Source of the DNA: Anaerolineaceae bacterium
GTDB taxonomy: Bacteria > Chloroflexota > Anaerolineae > JAAYZQ01
Reading direction: 5' to 3'
Assembly (NCBI GenBank): GCA_012514775.1
Contig: JAAYZQ010000134.1
Location: 1 to 9,822, forward strand
DNA: 9,822 nucleotides
Both the position numbers and the translations under genes were made by a program. Shown one piece after another: positions 1 to 7,485 of this stretch; the first letter of the stretch is position 1, and each line of letters begins with the position of its first letter. The notes beneath the pieces are model-generated. The model saw nothing but the letters and a program-made list of their open reading frames with translations, ran no database searches and was not told the DNA's origin.

Positions 1-1129
1 CCTTGGTATGCCAGGCACCCAGCCCGTAGAATCCGGCCCGCGCATTGGCCTGCACCCGGGAGCCGTACAGGAAGGGATGAAAGATGACGTCGGTTCCGCC
101 CGGCGGCAGGCTTTCGACGATCTCGTTGCACACTTCGTACACCGAAATCCCCCGCGCGGCGGCCGCGGCCTGCTCCTCGTGGCAAAAGTGAGTGATAAAC
201 CATTCCAGGTTCGTGGCCGAGGTTGCGCTGCTCTCGGTGGCAAGCCACAGGCCGGGCACGGCAAAGATGGTGCACATAAAGATGCGGCTGTCGACCACCG
301 GCTGCCTGAGGACAACCTGGTTGATGCTCCAGGTGCCCGCGACGATGGACAGCATCCCCTCGTCGATGACGCCGGCGCCCACCGCGGCGGCGTCGATGTC
401 AAACATGCCGCCGGCGACGGGCGTTCCCTCCGCCAGGCCGGTCGTGGCCGCCGCTTCGCGCGTCACCCACCCGGCAATGTCGTGGCTCTCGATGGGCTCG
501 GGCAGGGCGGGGAGGACATCGCCGATGCCATACAGGTCGAGAAGCTCGGGCGAGAAGCGGCGGTTCCGGCTGTCGTACAGGCTGCTGCCGCTCATGTCGG
601 TATAGTCCGAAGTCACCGTCCCTGTCAGGCGGTACTTGATATAGTCCTTGCAGGGAAATGCGTGGCCGATCCGGCTCCAGACCTCTGGCCGGTGCCGCTT
701 GAACCAGGCGAGCAAGGCGGCCGGCTGCGCTGCAAAGGTATTGGTCAGGACGATGTCAAAGTTCTGGTCGTGGACGTCGCCCGGACAGAACCACTCGTCG
801 ATGATGTCGCCGGCGCGATTGTCCATGGATGTCACCGACGGACCCAGGGGCGCGCCGGCCTTGTCGACCAGGTAGATGCCGTTGCCGTGGGCCGAATTGC
901 CCACGCCCACGATGTCGCGCTTGTCGATGCCCGCTTTCTCAATGACCTCGCGGATGGCGGCGGCCGTGGTCTGCCACACGGTCTCGCTGTCGCGCTCGAC
1001 CCACGCGGGCCGGGGGTAGCTCAGCTCCACCTTGTGCCCCTGTACCGCCACCTCGCGACCCTTTAAGTCGAGGATGGCTGCCTTGGAGACGGTCAATCCG
1101 TTGTCAATACCTATGAGGTACGAAGCCAT
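1..1129 (-). CDS. lyxK: FGGY-family carbohydrate kinase, LyxK-like (3' end cut by window)
   Basis: ATP-dependent sugar kinase of the FGGY family, expected to phosphorylate a ketopentose (L-xylulose type) in the cytoplasm. 376 codons are visible from ATG 1129; no stop appears before base 1. FGGY kinases are about 500 residues, so roughly the last quarter, including much of the ATP-binding domain, lies outside. The N-terminus MASYLIGIDNG is the usual phosphate-binding strand-turn. SMDNR (101-105) matches the substrate-contact segment SSDRR of E. coli LyxK, GMFDID (241-246) carries the probable catalytic base Asp244, and AGTWSI, TNLEWF and PFLYGS also match LyxK as I remember it. The start is preceded by GGGAGAG at good spacing. 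It follows the 4-epimerase gene after 49 bases and is probably co-transcribed. The FGGY call is firm; L-xylulose as substrate is inferred from motif resemblance and the neighbouring 3- and 4-epimerases. L-ribulose, L-lyxose-derived ketoses or 3-keto-gulonate are alternatives. Confidence 0.88.
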   Translation of the reverse strand, partial: MASYLIGIDNGLTVSKAAILDLKGREVAVQGHKVELSYPRPAWVERDSETVWQTTAAAIREVIEKAGIDKRDIVGVGNSAHGNGIYLVDKAGAPLGPSVTSMDNRAGDIIDEWFCPGDVHDQNFDIVLTNTFAAQPAALLAWFKRHRPEVWSRIGHAFPCKDYIKYRLTGTVTSDYTDMSGSSLYDSRNRRFSPELLDLYGIGDVLPALPEPIESHDIAGWVTREAAATTGLAEGTPVAGGMFDIDAAAVGAGVIDEGMLSIVAGTWSINQVVLRQPVVDSRIFMCTIFAVPGLWLATESSATSATNLEWFITHFCHEEQAAAAARGISVYEVCNEIVESLPPGGTDVIFHPFLYGSRVQANARAGFYGLGAWHTK

Positions 1130-1178
1130 GTCTTCTCTCCCTTTGATCCCGATCCCGCCTGGCCCACGAACAGCGCGT

Positions 1179-1820
1179 TCACCGCTGTCCGTACACGGTC
1201 TGGTACATCTGGCCCGTCTCGGCCAGTTGCTCCCGGCTCAACAGGAGGGGCTGGCCCATGAGCATGGCGAGGTGGGTGATCTTGGCAATCTCCTCGACTT
1301 CTACGGCCATTTTGGCCGCCTGCCGCGGCGAGTCGCCGATGGTAAAGACGCCGTGGTTCTGCAGCAGGACGGCCCGGGCCGAGCCGATGGCCCGGACGAT
1401 CTCGGCGCCGATCTGCTCGCCACCGATGGCGGCAAAGCCGCCGCACGGGATCTCGCCGCCGACCATGCACGACTGCGTCAGGCACGCCGGAATGGGCCTG
1501 CCCAGGGCGGCAAAGCTGGTGGCATAGGTAGAGTGCGTGTGCCCCACCCCAAAGACGTCGGGCCGCTTGGCGTACACGTAGAGATGGGTTGCCGTGTCGA
1601 CGGACGGCTTAAGGTGGCCCTCGACGACGTTGCCGTGCATGTCGATGACGACCATATCCTCCGGGGTCATCTCCTCATAGCTGTAGCCACTGGGCTTCAT
1701 GACCACCAGTCCGCTTTCAGGGTCGCGGCCGCTGATGTTACCGCTGGTCATCACGACCAGGCCGTACTTGGGCAACTCCAGGTTGTACTTCCAGACTTCG
1801 TGACGCAGTTCTTCCAGCAT
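1179..1820 (-). CDS. araD: Class II aldolase/adducin-fold protein, L-ribulose-5-phosphate 4-epimerase-like
   Basis: 213 residues, close to the 231 of E. coli AraD. Expected role: zinc-dependent interconversion of L-ribulose-5-P and D-xylulose-5-P by retro-aldol/aldol chemistry. Visible motifs: phosphate-binding SGNIS (26-30) and KPSG (42-45); KPSVDTATH (71-79) with Asp75 matching AraD Asp76, where true fuculose-phosphate aldolases have Glu; HTHS with zinc ligands His94 and His96; QNHGVF with His156; and C-terminal VYGQR with Tyr210 matching AraD Tyr229. The oddity is that the segment LTQSCMVGGEIPC (114-126) aligns with the AraD stretch holding catalytic Asp120 but has no Asp; Cys118 or a neighbour occupies the site. 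ATG 1820 is chosen for GAGG at about 7 bases upstream spacing. The gene lies 13 bases after the 3-epimerase. The fold is certain; epimerase activity is likely from context but open, and a related aldolase or decarboxylase role is possible. Confidence 0.85.
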   Translation of the reverse strand: MLEELRHEVWKYNLELPKYGLVVMTSGNISGRDPESGLVVMKPSGYSYEEMTPEDMVVIDMHGNVVEGHLKPSVDTATHLYVYAKRPDVFGVGHTHSTYATSFAALGRPIPACLTQSCMVGGEIPCGGFAAIGGEQIGAEIVRAIGSARAVLLQNHGVFTIGDSPRQAAKMAVEVEEIAKITHLAMLMGQPLLLSREQLAETGQMYQTVYGQR

Positions 1821-1833
1821 GATCTCGCCTCTT

Positions 1834-2745
1834 CTAACAGTATGTCTTGTTCACCAGGTCGGCAACGAACTGGCGCGCAGCGCGGGCGGTCGCCATGGGA
1901 TCGCCGGCCGCGCCCTCGTCCGACCACATCTCGACCACCATGGGGCCACGGTAGCCCTGGCCGGCCAGCGCCCGAAAGACCGGCCCAAAGGGGACGATGC
2001 CCGTGCCAAAGGGCACCCGCCGGATGGTGCGGGGCAGGGCATCCTTGACGTGGATGCCGACCATGTGACCCGCGCAGGTCGCCAGCTCGGCCACCGGATC
2101 GTAACCGGCCGCGGCCACGTTGGCCATGTCGGGATAGATCTGGAACCACACCGAGTTGACCTGCCGCACGATCTCCATGCAGCCGTGGATGGATTCGGTC
2201 AGGGGAACGTCCACGTTCTCCAGGGCCAGCATGACCCCTGCTTGCCCTGCCCACTCGGCCGCCCGTTGAAGGCCCTCCACGTAGCGGGCTGCCGTGGCGG
2301 CGTCGCTCTCTTCGTAGAACACGTCATAGCCCGCAATCTGCACGATGCGCACCCCGACGTCCACGGCAAAGGTGATGGCCTGGCGCACAAGGTCGGCTGC
2401 CCGTTGCCGGACCTGCGGCGATCGGCTGCCCAGGGGATAGCGGCGGTGCCCGCTGAGGCACATGGTCAGGATGGGCACGCCCGATTCGGCGATGGCCCGG
2501 CGCAGCTGGTTCCTGGTCGATGCCGGCCCCTCGATGCGGGCCAGGCGCTCGTCGCTTTCGTCGATCGAGATCTCGACAAAGTCGTACCCGGCCTCGGCCG
2601 CCGCGGCCAGCCGCCGGTCCCAGGACCACGGGGCCGGCAGCCCTTTCTCGTACAGGCCCACGGGCAGCCCGGCCGGCGCCGGCCCGGCAAGCGGTTCGGC
2701 GGCCGAATCGAGGATCGAGCCCTGCCCGACGGGTGCCTTCGCCAT
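1834..2745 (-). CDS. ulaE: L-ribulose/L-xylulose-5-phosphate 3-epimerase (UlaE/SgbU type)
   Basis: 303-residue TIM-barrel sugar epimerase of the xylose isomerase-like superfamily. Family role: metal-dependent 3-epimerisation of L-xylulose-5-P to L-ribulose-5-P (sometimes annotated hexulose-6-phosphate isomerase). Resemblance to E. coli UlaE runs end to end: LPVGLYEKGLP (27-37), YDFVEISIDESDERLAR (54-70), MCLSGHRRYPLGS (95-107), IAGYDVFYEE (137-146), WFQIYPD (200-206), GIHVKD (230-235), VPFGTGIV (244-251) and VEMWSD (271-276). The four metal/catalytic residues of the family are present as Glu176, Asp206, His232 and Glu272. ATG 2745 is preferred because GGAG lies just upstream and the AKR stop codon is only 10 bases away; a longer in-frame extension to 2841 would run back into the AKR gene. 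Residues 1-26 are an Ala/Pro/Gly-rich extension absent from E. coli UlaE, so an internal start is possible. It sits between the AKR and the 4-epimerase, exactly as a pathway step would. Confidence 0.93.
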   Translation of the reverse strand: MAKAPVGQGSILDSAAEPLAGPAPAGLPVGLYEKGLPAPWSWDRRLAAAAEAGYDFVEISIDESDERLARIEGPASTRNQLRRAIAESGVPILTMCLSGHRRYPLGSRSPQVRQRAADLVRQAITFAVDVGVRIVQIAGYDVFYEESDAATAARYVEGLQRAAEWAGQAGVMLALENVDVPLTESIHGCMEIVRQVNSVWFQIYPDMANVAAAGYDPVAELATCAGHMVGIHVKDALPRTIRRVPFGTGIVPFGPVFRALAGQGYRGPMVVEMWSDEGAAGDPMATARAARQFVADLVNKTYC

Positions 2746-2755
2746 CGTCCCTCTC

Positions 2756-3733
2756 CTACGCCGTGGCCAGGGCCCGAGCCCGGGCCGCCAGCAGGCCGTC
2801 GATCTTGGCGATGTCGGCATCCGAGAGCTGCAAATCCCCACCGCCGATGGTGCCCTCGATCTGGCCTGGGCTGCGCGCGCCGACGATGGCGGTGGTCATC
2901 TCGGGGCGCCGCAGCACCCAGGCTATGGCCACCTCGCCCGGGCTCTTGCCGTGGCCTTGGGCGATGGGGCGCAGCCCGTCCAGGAGGGACAGGTTGGCGC
3001 TCAGCGCCGGCTCCCGGAATTCGGGGTTGTGGTCGCGGCGCCAGTCGTCGGCCGGCAGCGCGGCCACCCACTCCCGGGTCACCTTGCCGGTTAGCAGCCC
3101 GTTGTGCATGGGGCTGTAGGCAATGATGCCAATGTTGTTCGCCGCGCAAAAGGGAAGGAGCTCGGTCTCGATGCCCCGGGCCACCAGGCTGTAGGGAGCC
3201 TGAAGCGAGGCGATGGGGTGGATGGGCTGGATCCGCTGCATCTGGCCCACCGAGAAATTCGACACGCCCGTGTAGCGCACCTTGCCCTCCCGGACCAGGT
3301 CGGCGATGGTACTCCAGCCCTCTTCCAGGTGGGCCTCGTCGTGCGGCCAGTGGATCTGGTACAGGTCGATGGCCTCCACGCCCAGGCGGCGCAGGCTGGC
3401 TTCGCACTCGGCGCGCACGCTGGCGGCGGTGAGCCGGCCGTACGTGTCGGGTTTCCCCTCGTCCCAGACCAGGCCGCACTTGGTGGCGACGATGACGTCC
3501 TGCCGCCCCTTGATCGCCTGGCCCAACACTTCCTCGGCGTGGCCCAGGCCGTAGGCCGCCGCGCAGTCCACCCAGTTGATGCCCAGGTCGAGCCCCCGCC
3601 GGATGGCGGCGATGGAAGCCTCGTCATCCTGAGGGCCCCAGGCCCATTGCCAACCACCACCGCCGATGGCCCACGTGCCAAAGCCGATGGCCGTCAGTTC
3701 CAGATCCGTGTACCCCAGCTTCCGTCTTCGCAT
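2756..3733 (-). CDS. Aldo/keto reductase
   Basis: 325-residue soluble NAD(P)H-dependent oxidoreductase of the AKR superfamily, single (alpha/beta)8 barrel, normal length. It opens with the typical RKLGYTDLELTAIGFGTWAIGG. The catalytic tetrad is complete: Asp56 and Tyr61 in VDCAAAYG, Lys85 in ATKCGL, His128 in IHWPH. Further AKR signatures are the RYTGVSNF segment, IIAYSPMHNGLLTGK, and the C-terminal cofactor-binding AIVGARSPGQIEGTIGG. ATG 3733 is chosen over the upstream in-frame start at 3757 because GAGGAGGA sits five bases before it and the remaining length matches the family. Neighbours are the second sugar permease (54 bases upstream) and the 3-epimerase (10 bases downstream), so the likely job is oxidation or reduction of the imported sugar or its polyol. 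AKRs are promiscuous and the substrate cannot be told from sequence. Confidence 0.93.
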   Translation of the reverse strand: MRRRKLGYTDLELTAIGFGTWAIGGGGWQWAWGPQDDEASIAAIRRGLDLGINWVDCAAAYGLGHAEEVLGQAIKGRQDVIVATKCGLVWDEGKPDTYGRLTAASVRAECEASLRRLGVEAIDLYQIHWPHDEAHLEEGWSTIADLVREGKVRYTGVSNFSVGQMQRIQPIHPIASLQAPYSLVARGIETELLPFCAANNIGIIAYSPMHNGLLTGKVTREWVAALPADDWRRDHNPEFREPALSANLSLLDGLRPIAQGHGKSPGEVAIAWVLRRPEMTTAIVGARSPGQIEGTIGGGDLQLSDADIAKIDGLLAARARALATA

Positions 3734-3787
3734 TCGGTTCCTCCTCGTCTTGTCCATGGCCCGGCCTTCCCGGCGGGGCTCCCTGCG
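3734..3787 (-). other. Permease-AKR intercistronic gap with a weak GC-rich hairpin
   Basis: A 54-base non-coding gap. Bases 3759-3762 (GCCC) pair with 3776-3779 (GGGC), and 3764-3766 with 3772-3774, around one G-G mismatch and a five-base loop. There is no U-run after it in the transcript, so it does not look like an intrinsic terminator; it may mildly stabilise or process the message. In GC-rich DNA a stem this short can arise by chance. The rest of the gap is the AKR ribosome-binding site. Confidence 0.3.
3739..3746 (-). promoter_or_regulatory. Shine-Dalgarno for the aldo/keto reductase
   Basis: GAGGAGGA read on the minus strand, five bases before ATG 3733. It decides that start in favour of the in-frame codon at 3757, which lies upstream of this motif. 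Confidence 0.75.
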
Positions 3788-4858
3788 CTACGCCCTGGGC
3801 CCTTCCCGCATCAGCAGGTGGTTGAGCGCCACGGCGATGAGGAGCACGCCGCCCACGGCCAGGTTCTGCCAGTACGCGGGGATCACGGTCATCAAGCCGA
3901 TGGTCACGCACATGATGATAATGGCGCCGACGATGGTCTTGGCCACCGAGCCTTCGCCTCCCGAAAACGCCGTCCCTCCCAGCAACACGGCAATGATGCA
4001 GGAGAGCTCCATCCCGTCGCCGGACAGCGGGTCTCCCAGCGACATGTAGCTGGCCCGGGCGACGCCGGCCAGGGCGGCAAAGAATCCGACAATGATGTAC
4101 AGCAGCCACACCACCTGCACCGAGTTGATGCCCGACAGCTCGGCCGCGACGGGGTTGCCGCCCGTGGCCGCGGCGTACTTGCCCAGGATCGTCTTTCTCT
4201 GGACGATGACCAGGAAGGCGATGACGATGAGGGCCACGTAGAACGCCTGGGGCAGCCCGAGAAAGACCTCCTCGCGCGCATAGTAGTTGATCCACGCGGG
4301 CATGGGCCTCTCGGTGCTCCCCTTGATGGCCGACAATCCATCGGGCACAATGAGCAGGGCAATGCCCTTGAAGAGGTTCAACGTGACCAGCGTCGCGATG
4401 ACGGGCGTGATGCGCAGCCTCATCACCAGGAAGCCGTTCAGCGTGCCCATCAGGATGCCTACCACCAGGGCCACGGCGATGGCGGGCGCAAAGCTGAACC
4501 CGTTGAGGACCATGTAGGCATAGACCACGGCGCTGAGGCTCATGGCGCTGCCAACGGACAGGTCGATGTAACCCGAGATCATGAGGAGCGTGAAGGCACC
4601 GCTCAGGGTCAGGATGGGCACCGCGCTGCGCAAAAGGTTGATGATGCTGTCGGGACTGAGAAAATGCCCGCGCTCGAACATGGCGACCTGATCCAGCTTC
4701 ACAACGCTAAAGATGACCACGATGAGCGCCAGCACGAAATAGATGTAGAATTGCTTGATGCGCGACCGCATTGCCTGCGACCGATCCATGGGAAGCCGCT
4801 GTGAATCCTGAATCGTCTTCACGTCCGCACGCTCCTTGGAAAGAACAACTTGAGCCAT
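3788..4858 (-). CDS. Sugar ABC transporter permease (RbsC family), second subunit
   Basis: 356-residue integral membrane protein of the RbsC/XylH branched family (BPD_transp_2). It should pair with the preceding permease to form the translocation channel in the inner membrane, and would be driven by the ATPase encoded upstream. About 30 polar residues precede the first hydrophobic segment (about 37-53), followed by roughly eight to nine more hydrophobic stretches. Family marks: ISGYIDLSVGS (94-104), RLRITPVIATLVTLNLFKG (147-165), the cytoplasmic loop GGNPVAAELSGI (233-244) that contacts the ATPase, and LLGGTAFSGGEGS (292-304). ATG 4858 is chosen because GAGGGG lies about seven bases upstream. 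A TTG at 4882 whose TTGA overlaps the previous stop, with AAGGA before it, would add eight residues and is a real alternative. It differs clearly from the first permease, so the importer uses a heterodimer, as in YtfT/YjfF or LsrC/LsrD. Confidence 0.93.
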   Translation of the reverse strand: MAQVVLSKERADVKTIQDSQRLPMDRSQAMRSRIKQFYIYFVLALIVVIFSVVKLDQVAMFERGHFLSPDSIINLLRSAVPILTLSGAFTLLMISGYIDLSVGSAMSLSAVVYAYMVLNGFSFAPAIAVALVVGILMGTLNGFLVMRLRITPVIATLVTLNLFKGIALLIVPDGLSAIKGSTERPMPAWINYYAREEVFLGLPQAFYVALIVIAFLVIVQRKTILGKYAAATGGNPVAAELSGINSVQVVWLLYIIVGFFAALAGVARASYMSLGDPLSGDGMELSCIIAVLLGGTAFSGGEGSVAKTIVGAIIIMCVTIGLMTVIPAYWQNLAVGGVLLIAVALNHLLMREGPRA

Positions 4859-4878
4859 GTCGCCACCCCTCGGTTCTT

Positions 4879-5904
4879 TCAATTCTTCCTTCTATCCAGA
4901 GCGAAACGCTGGGCGAGAATCGCCGCAAAGGTGACGATTGCCTTCAGCGTGAACTGCCAGTCGGGCGACAACAGGAGCCCGGTGGCAGCCGACGTCACGA
5001 CAGAGAGGATGAGGGCGCCGACGAACATGCCCAACACGGATCCGAACCCGCCCATGATGCTCACCCCTCCCAGGAGCGTGATCACCAGAGCGTCGAACTC
5101 GTAGCCCATGGCCCGGTTCGACACCCCGGCCTTGAACTCGGATGCCAGGAGGATGCCGGTGATGCCGGCCAGGAACGCGCTGAGGATATACAGCGCCGTA
5201 AGATGCCGGTCCACGTTGATGCCCGAGAGGCGAGCTGCTTCGGGATTGGCGCCGATGAGGTACGTGCGCCTGCCCGCCACCGTCTTTTTCTCAAAGATGA
5301 ACGCCACGATGATGAGGGCCACCATGATCAGCACCGACAGTTTGATGGGCGTCCCGGGCAGCGACAGGTTTCCCACAGCGCCAAAGACGTCGGGCAGGCT
5401 GGTGTTCCGCTGGGCACCCTGGGTGACGACCTGGGCGATGCCGCGGGCGACCATCATGGTGCCCAGCGTGACAATGATGGATGGCACCTTGAGGCGCGTC
5501 ACAAAGAACGCATTGAGCCCGCCGATGCCCATGGCGCACACCAGGGCCAGGGCCACCGCCACGCCGTAGGGCAAGCCGAGCCCGTTGGCGAGGGCGTTCT
5601 GGGAGACGTTGGCCGCCTGGCAAAAGTAGACGGACAGGACGCCCGTGAGGGCAATGACCCCGCCCACCGACATGTCATAGTTGCCCGTGATCAACAAGAA
5701 TGTGACGCCGATGCCGAGGATGATGGTGAACCAGCTATTGGTGACCAGGTTGAGTATGTTCTGGGGCAGGTAAAAGTTCGGCACAAAGATTGCGGCGATG
5801 GCAAAGACGGCCAGGAGCACGCCGACCATGAACAGGGTGATGAACGACTCGTTGCTCATTTTGCCGCCGATTGACGGCCGTGGCAGAACCTGATTGCTTT
5901 CCAC
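4879..5904 (-). CDS. Sugar ABC transporter permease (RbsC family), first subunit
   Basis: 341-residue inner-membrane permease of the RbsC family, about eight to ten hydrophobic segments beginning near residue 20. Marks include ITGNYDMSVGG, RLKVPSIIVTLGTMM, the ATPase-contacting loop GANPEAARLSGINV, and GYEFDALVITLLGGVS followed by IMGGFGSVLG near the C-terminus. Start choice: GTG 5904 has GGTGGAG seven bases upstream inside the end of the ATPase gene and lies two bases after that gene's stop, so it is preferred. The in-frame ATG at 5859, which would give 326 residues, has only a poor GGCGGC upstream. An in-frame open stretch continues further upstream but overlaps the ATPase gene and encodes no permease-like sequence. 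Close coupling to the ATPase suggests coordinated translation. The family call is firm; the transported sugar is unknown. Confidence 0.93.
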   Translation of the reverse strand: MESNQVLPRPSIGGKMSNESFITLFMVGVLLAVFAIAAIFVPNFYLPQNILNLVTNSWFTIILGIGVTFLLITGNYDMSVGGVIALTGVLSVYFCQAANVSQNALANGLGLPYGVAVALALVCAMGIGGLNAFFVTRLKVPSIIVTLGTMMVARGIAQVVTQGAQRNTSLPDVFGAVGNLSLPGTPIKLSVLIMVALIIVAFIFEKKTVAGRRTYLIGANPEAARLSGINVDRHLTALYILSAFLAGITGILLASEFKAGVSNRAMGYEFDALVITLLGGVSIMGGFGSVLGMFVGALILSVVTSAATGLLLSPDWQFTLKAIVTFAAILAQRFALDRRKN

Positions 5905-5906
5905 GT

Positions 5907-7397
5907 CTATTCTCCACCCGTAACAATGTGGATGATCTTCTCGCTGTCGATGTCCTCGCCGTTGCGCATCGCAGATTTCAGGCTGCCGTCGTACAGCAGG
6001 TAGATGCTGTCGCAGATGTTCATAATCTCGGGCAGCTCTGACGAAAAGATCAGGATCGATTTCCCCTCCCTGGAGAGCTGGCGAATGATGCCATAGATCT
6101 CGCTCTTGGCTCCCACGTCGATGCCGCGCGTCGGCTCGTCCAGCATGAGGAGGTCGGCATCGGCGAACAGGCACTTGGACAGGACGACCTTCTGCTGGTT
6201 ACCCCCCGAGAGCTTGGAGGTTTCTTTTTCGGTGCTGTTGGTGGCGATCCGAAGCTTGTCAATGTACTCCCGCGTGACCTCTTTTTCCTTCGCGGCGTTG
6301 ATGAACCCGTTGCGCGATATCTTGGCCATGTTCATGACGGGTACGTTGCCCCGAATGGTCAGGATGGTGAACAGCCCCTGCGACCGCCTCTCTTCGGGCA
6401 CCAGGGCGATGCCCGCCGCGATGGCCTTGTCGGGTGAGGGCTGGAGCTTTTTGCCCTTGAACCTGATCTCGCCTTCGTAACGGTCGACGCCATAGATGGC
6501 CCGCGCCAGCTCGGTCTTGCCGGCCCCCACCAGGCCGTAGAAACCGGCAATCTCGCCCGCCTGGACTTCGAAGGAAATGTCCCGCAGTTTGTGGTTCGAC
6601 AGGTTGCGGACCTGGAGGAGGGCGCCGGCGTCGGCGCTCTCCTTTGGGGTGTACTCCTCAAATACCGTCTTTCCAATCATCATCCTGCACAGCTCGGCCC
6701 GGTCCTTGACCTCTGATACCGGTTTCGTGGCAATGTGCCGGCCGTCGCGCAGGACGGTGACATAATCTCCAATTTCGAATATCTCGTCGAGCCGGTGCGA
6801 GATATAGATGACGGTCACGTTCTGCTCGCGCAGGCGCCTGATGATGGTAAACAGGCGCCCGATTTCGCTCTCCGAGATGGCGGCCGTTGGCTCGTCCATG
6901 ATGATGATGTCCGACTCGGTGGCCACGGCCCTGGCAATCTCCACGATCTGTTTCTTGGCAACGCTCAGGCTAGAAACCTGCTGTCGCCGGTGGATGGACG
7001 GCTCGATGCTGTTCATCACGCTGACCATCCGGTTGATCTTGTCGGTCTTTCTCAGGAAGCCAAACGTCGTATCCTCCATGCCCAGCGTGAGGTTCTCCTC
7101 GACGGTCAACTGGTTGACGACGTTTAGCTCCTGGAACAGGGTGCTGATGCCTTTCTGCCTCGCGTCCCGGGGCCGGTGTGGGTTGTACTCCTCACCGTTG
7201 AGCAGGATCCTGCCACTCGTGCGCTGGTATGCGCCGGTCAGGATCTTGATCAGGGTCGATTTCCCCGCGCCGTTTTCCCCGACCAGGCAGTGGATGGTGT
7301 TCCGCTTGATGTCAAAGCTGACATTGTCGACGGCCCGCACCCCGGGAAAGTCCTTTACGAGGTCCCTGATTTCCAGCACATTCTCTGTTGCGTTCAT
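5907..7397 (-). CDS. Sugar ABC transporter ATP-binding protein (RbsA/XylG/MglA type, two ABC domains)
   Basis: 496-residue ATPase with two fused nucleotide-binding domains, the normal size for carbohydrate CUT2 importers; it hydrolyses ATP on the cytoplasmic face of the permease pair. Domain 1: Walker A GENGAGKST (40-48), Q-loop Gln89, signature LSVAKKQ (144-150), Walker B with Asp168-Glu169, H-loop His201. Domain 2: the family-typical variant Walker A GLVGAGKTE (288-296), signature LSGGNQQK (396-403), Walker B LLMLDEPTRGID with Asp420-Glu421. The first signature is a mild departure from the LSVAQQQ or LSIGQQQ seen in many relatives. Start ATG 7397 has GGGAG about nine bases upstream. Gene order (binding protein, ATPase, permease, permease) fits a complete importer. 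The 88-base gap before it holds a strong stem-loop, so its expression may be lower than that of the binding protein. Confidence 0.96.
   Translation of the reverse strand: MNATENVLEIRDLVKDFPGVRAVDNVSFDIKRNTIHCLVGENGAGKSTLIKILTGAYQRTSGRILLNGEEYNPHRPRDARQKGISTLFQELNVVNQLTVEENLTLGMEDTTFGFLRKTDKINRMVSVMNSIEPSIHRRQQVSSLSVAKKQIVEIARAVATESDIIIMDEPTAAISESEIGRLFTIIRRLREQNVTVIYISHRLDEIFEIGDYVTVLRDGRHIATKPVSEVKDRAELCRMMIGKTVFEEYTPKESADAGALLQVRNLSNHKLRDISFEVQAGEIAGFYGLVGAGKTELARAIYGVDRYEGEIRFKGKKLQPSPDKAIAAGIALVPEERRSQGLFTILTIRGNVPVMNMAKISRNGFINAAKEKEVTREYIDKLRIATNSTEKETSKLSGGNQQKVVLSKCLFADADLLMLDEPTRGIDVGAKSEIYGIIRQLSREGKSILIFSSELPEIMNICDSIYLLYDGSLKSAMRNGEDIDSEKIIHIVTGGE
5912..5918 (-). promoter_or_regulatory. 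Shine-Dalgarno deciding the GTG start of the first permease
   Basis: GGTGGAG on the minus strand, within the last codons of the ATPase gene and seven bases before GTG 5904. No comparable motif precedes the downstream ATG at 5859. Confidence 0.65.
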
Positions 7398-7412
7398 GGC
7401 TCGGCTCTCCCT

Positions 7413-7457
7413 GTTCCTGTGGGGGAGGGGGGCCCTGCGCCCCCCTCCCCTGGGAAC
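7413..7457 (-). other. Strong intercistronic stem-loop after the binding-protein gene
   Basis: Bases 7422-7433 pair with 7439-7450 to give a 12-bp, almost all G-C core around a five-base loop. The stem continues through wobble pairs and a two-base bulge to a further 5-bp arm (7413-7417 with 7453-7457). It lies in the 88 bases between the binding-protein stop (7486) and the ATPase start (7397). No U-run follows it in the minus-strand transcript, so it is not a classical rho-independent terminator. Position and strength suggest an element that protects the upstream binding-protein mRNA from 3' exonuclease decay or partly attenuates read-through, as is known for malE-malF and rbs/xyl-type operons. 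The function is inferred. Confidence 0.75.
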
Positions 7458-7485
7458 GCTAAATCTACAGCTCAGATCCTACCAT

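Noticed and set aside
8..1066. Plus-strand open frame of 352 codons at the window start
   Set aside because: It lies antisense to the FGGY kinase, whose motifs are continuous across the same bases; no domain is recognisable.
1819..3126. Plus-strand open frame of 435 codons opposite the 3-epimerase and AKR
   Set aside because: It is antisense to two clearly recognised enzymes, and its Arg/Pro/Gly-rich C-terminal half is typical of out-of-frame GC-rich sequence.
3104..4804. Long open frame on the plus strand (566 codons) opposite the AKR and second permease
   Set aside because: It is antisense to two genes with complete family motifs. Its translation is rich in His, Asp, Gly and Arg with no recognisable domain, the usual shadow of high-GC coding DNA.
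7413..7457. Rho-independent terminator between binding protein and ATPase
   Set aside because: The stem is strong but no T-run follows on either strand, and the downstream genes belong to the same transporter; it is kept as a stability or attenuation element.
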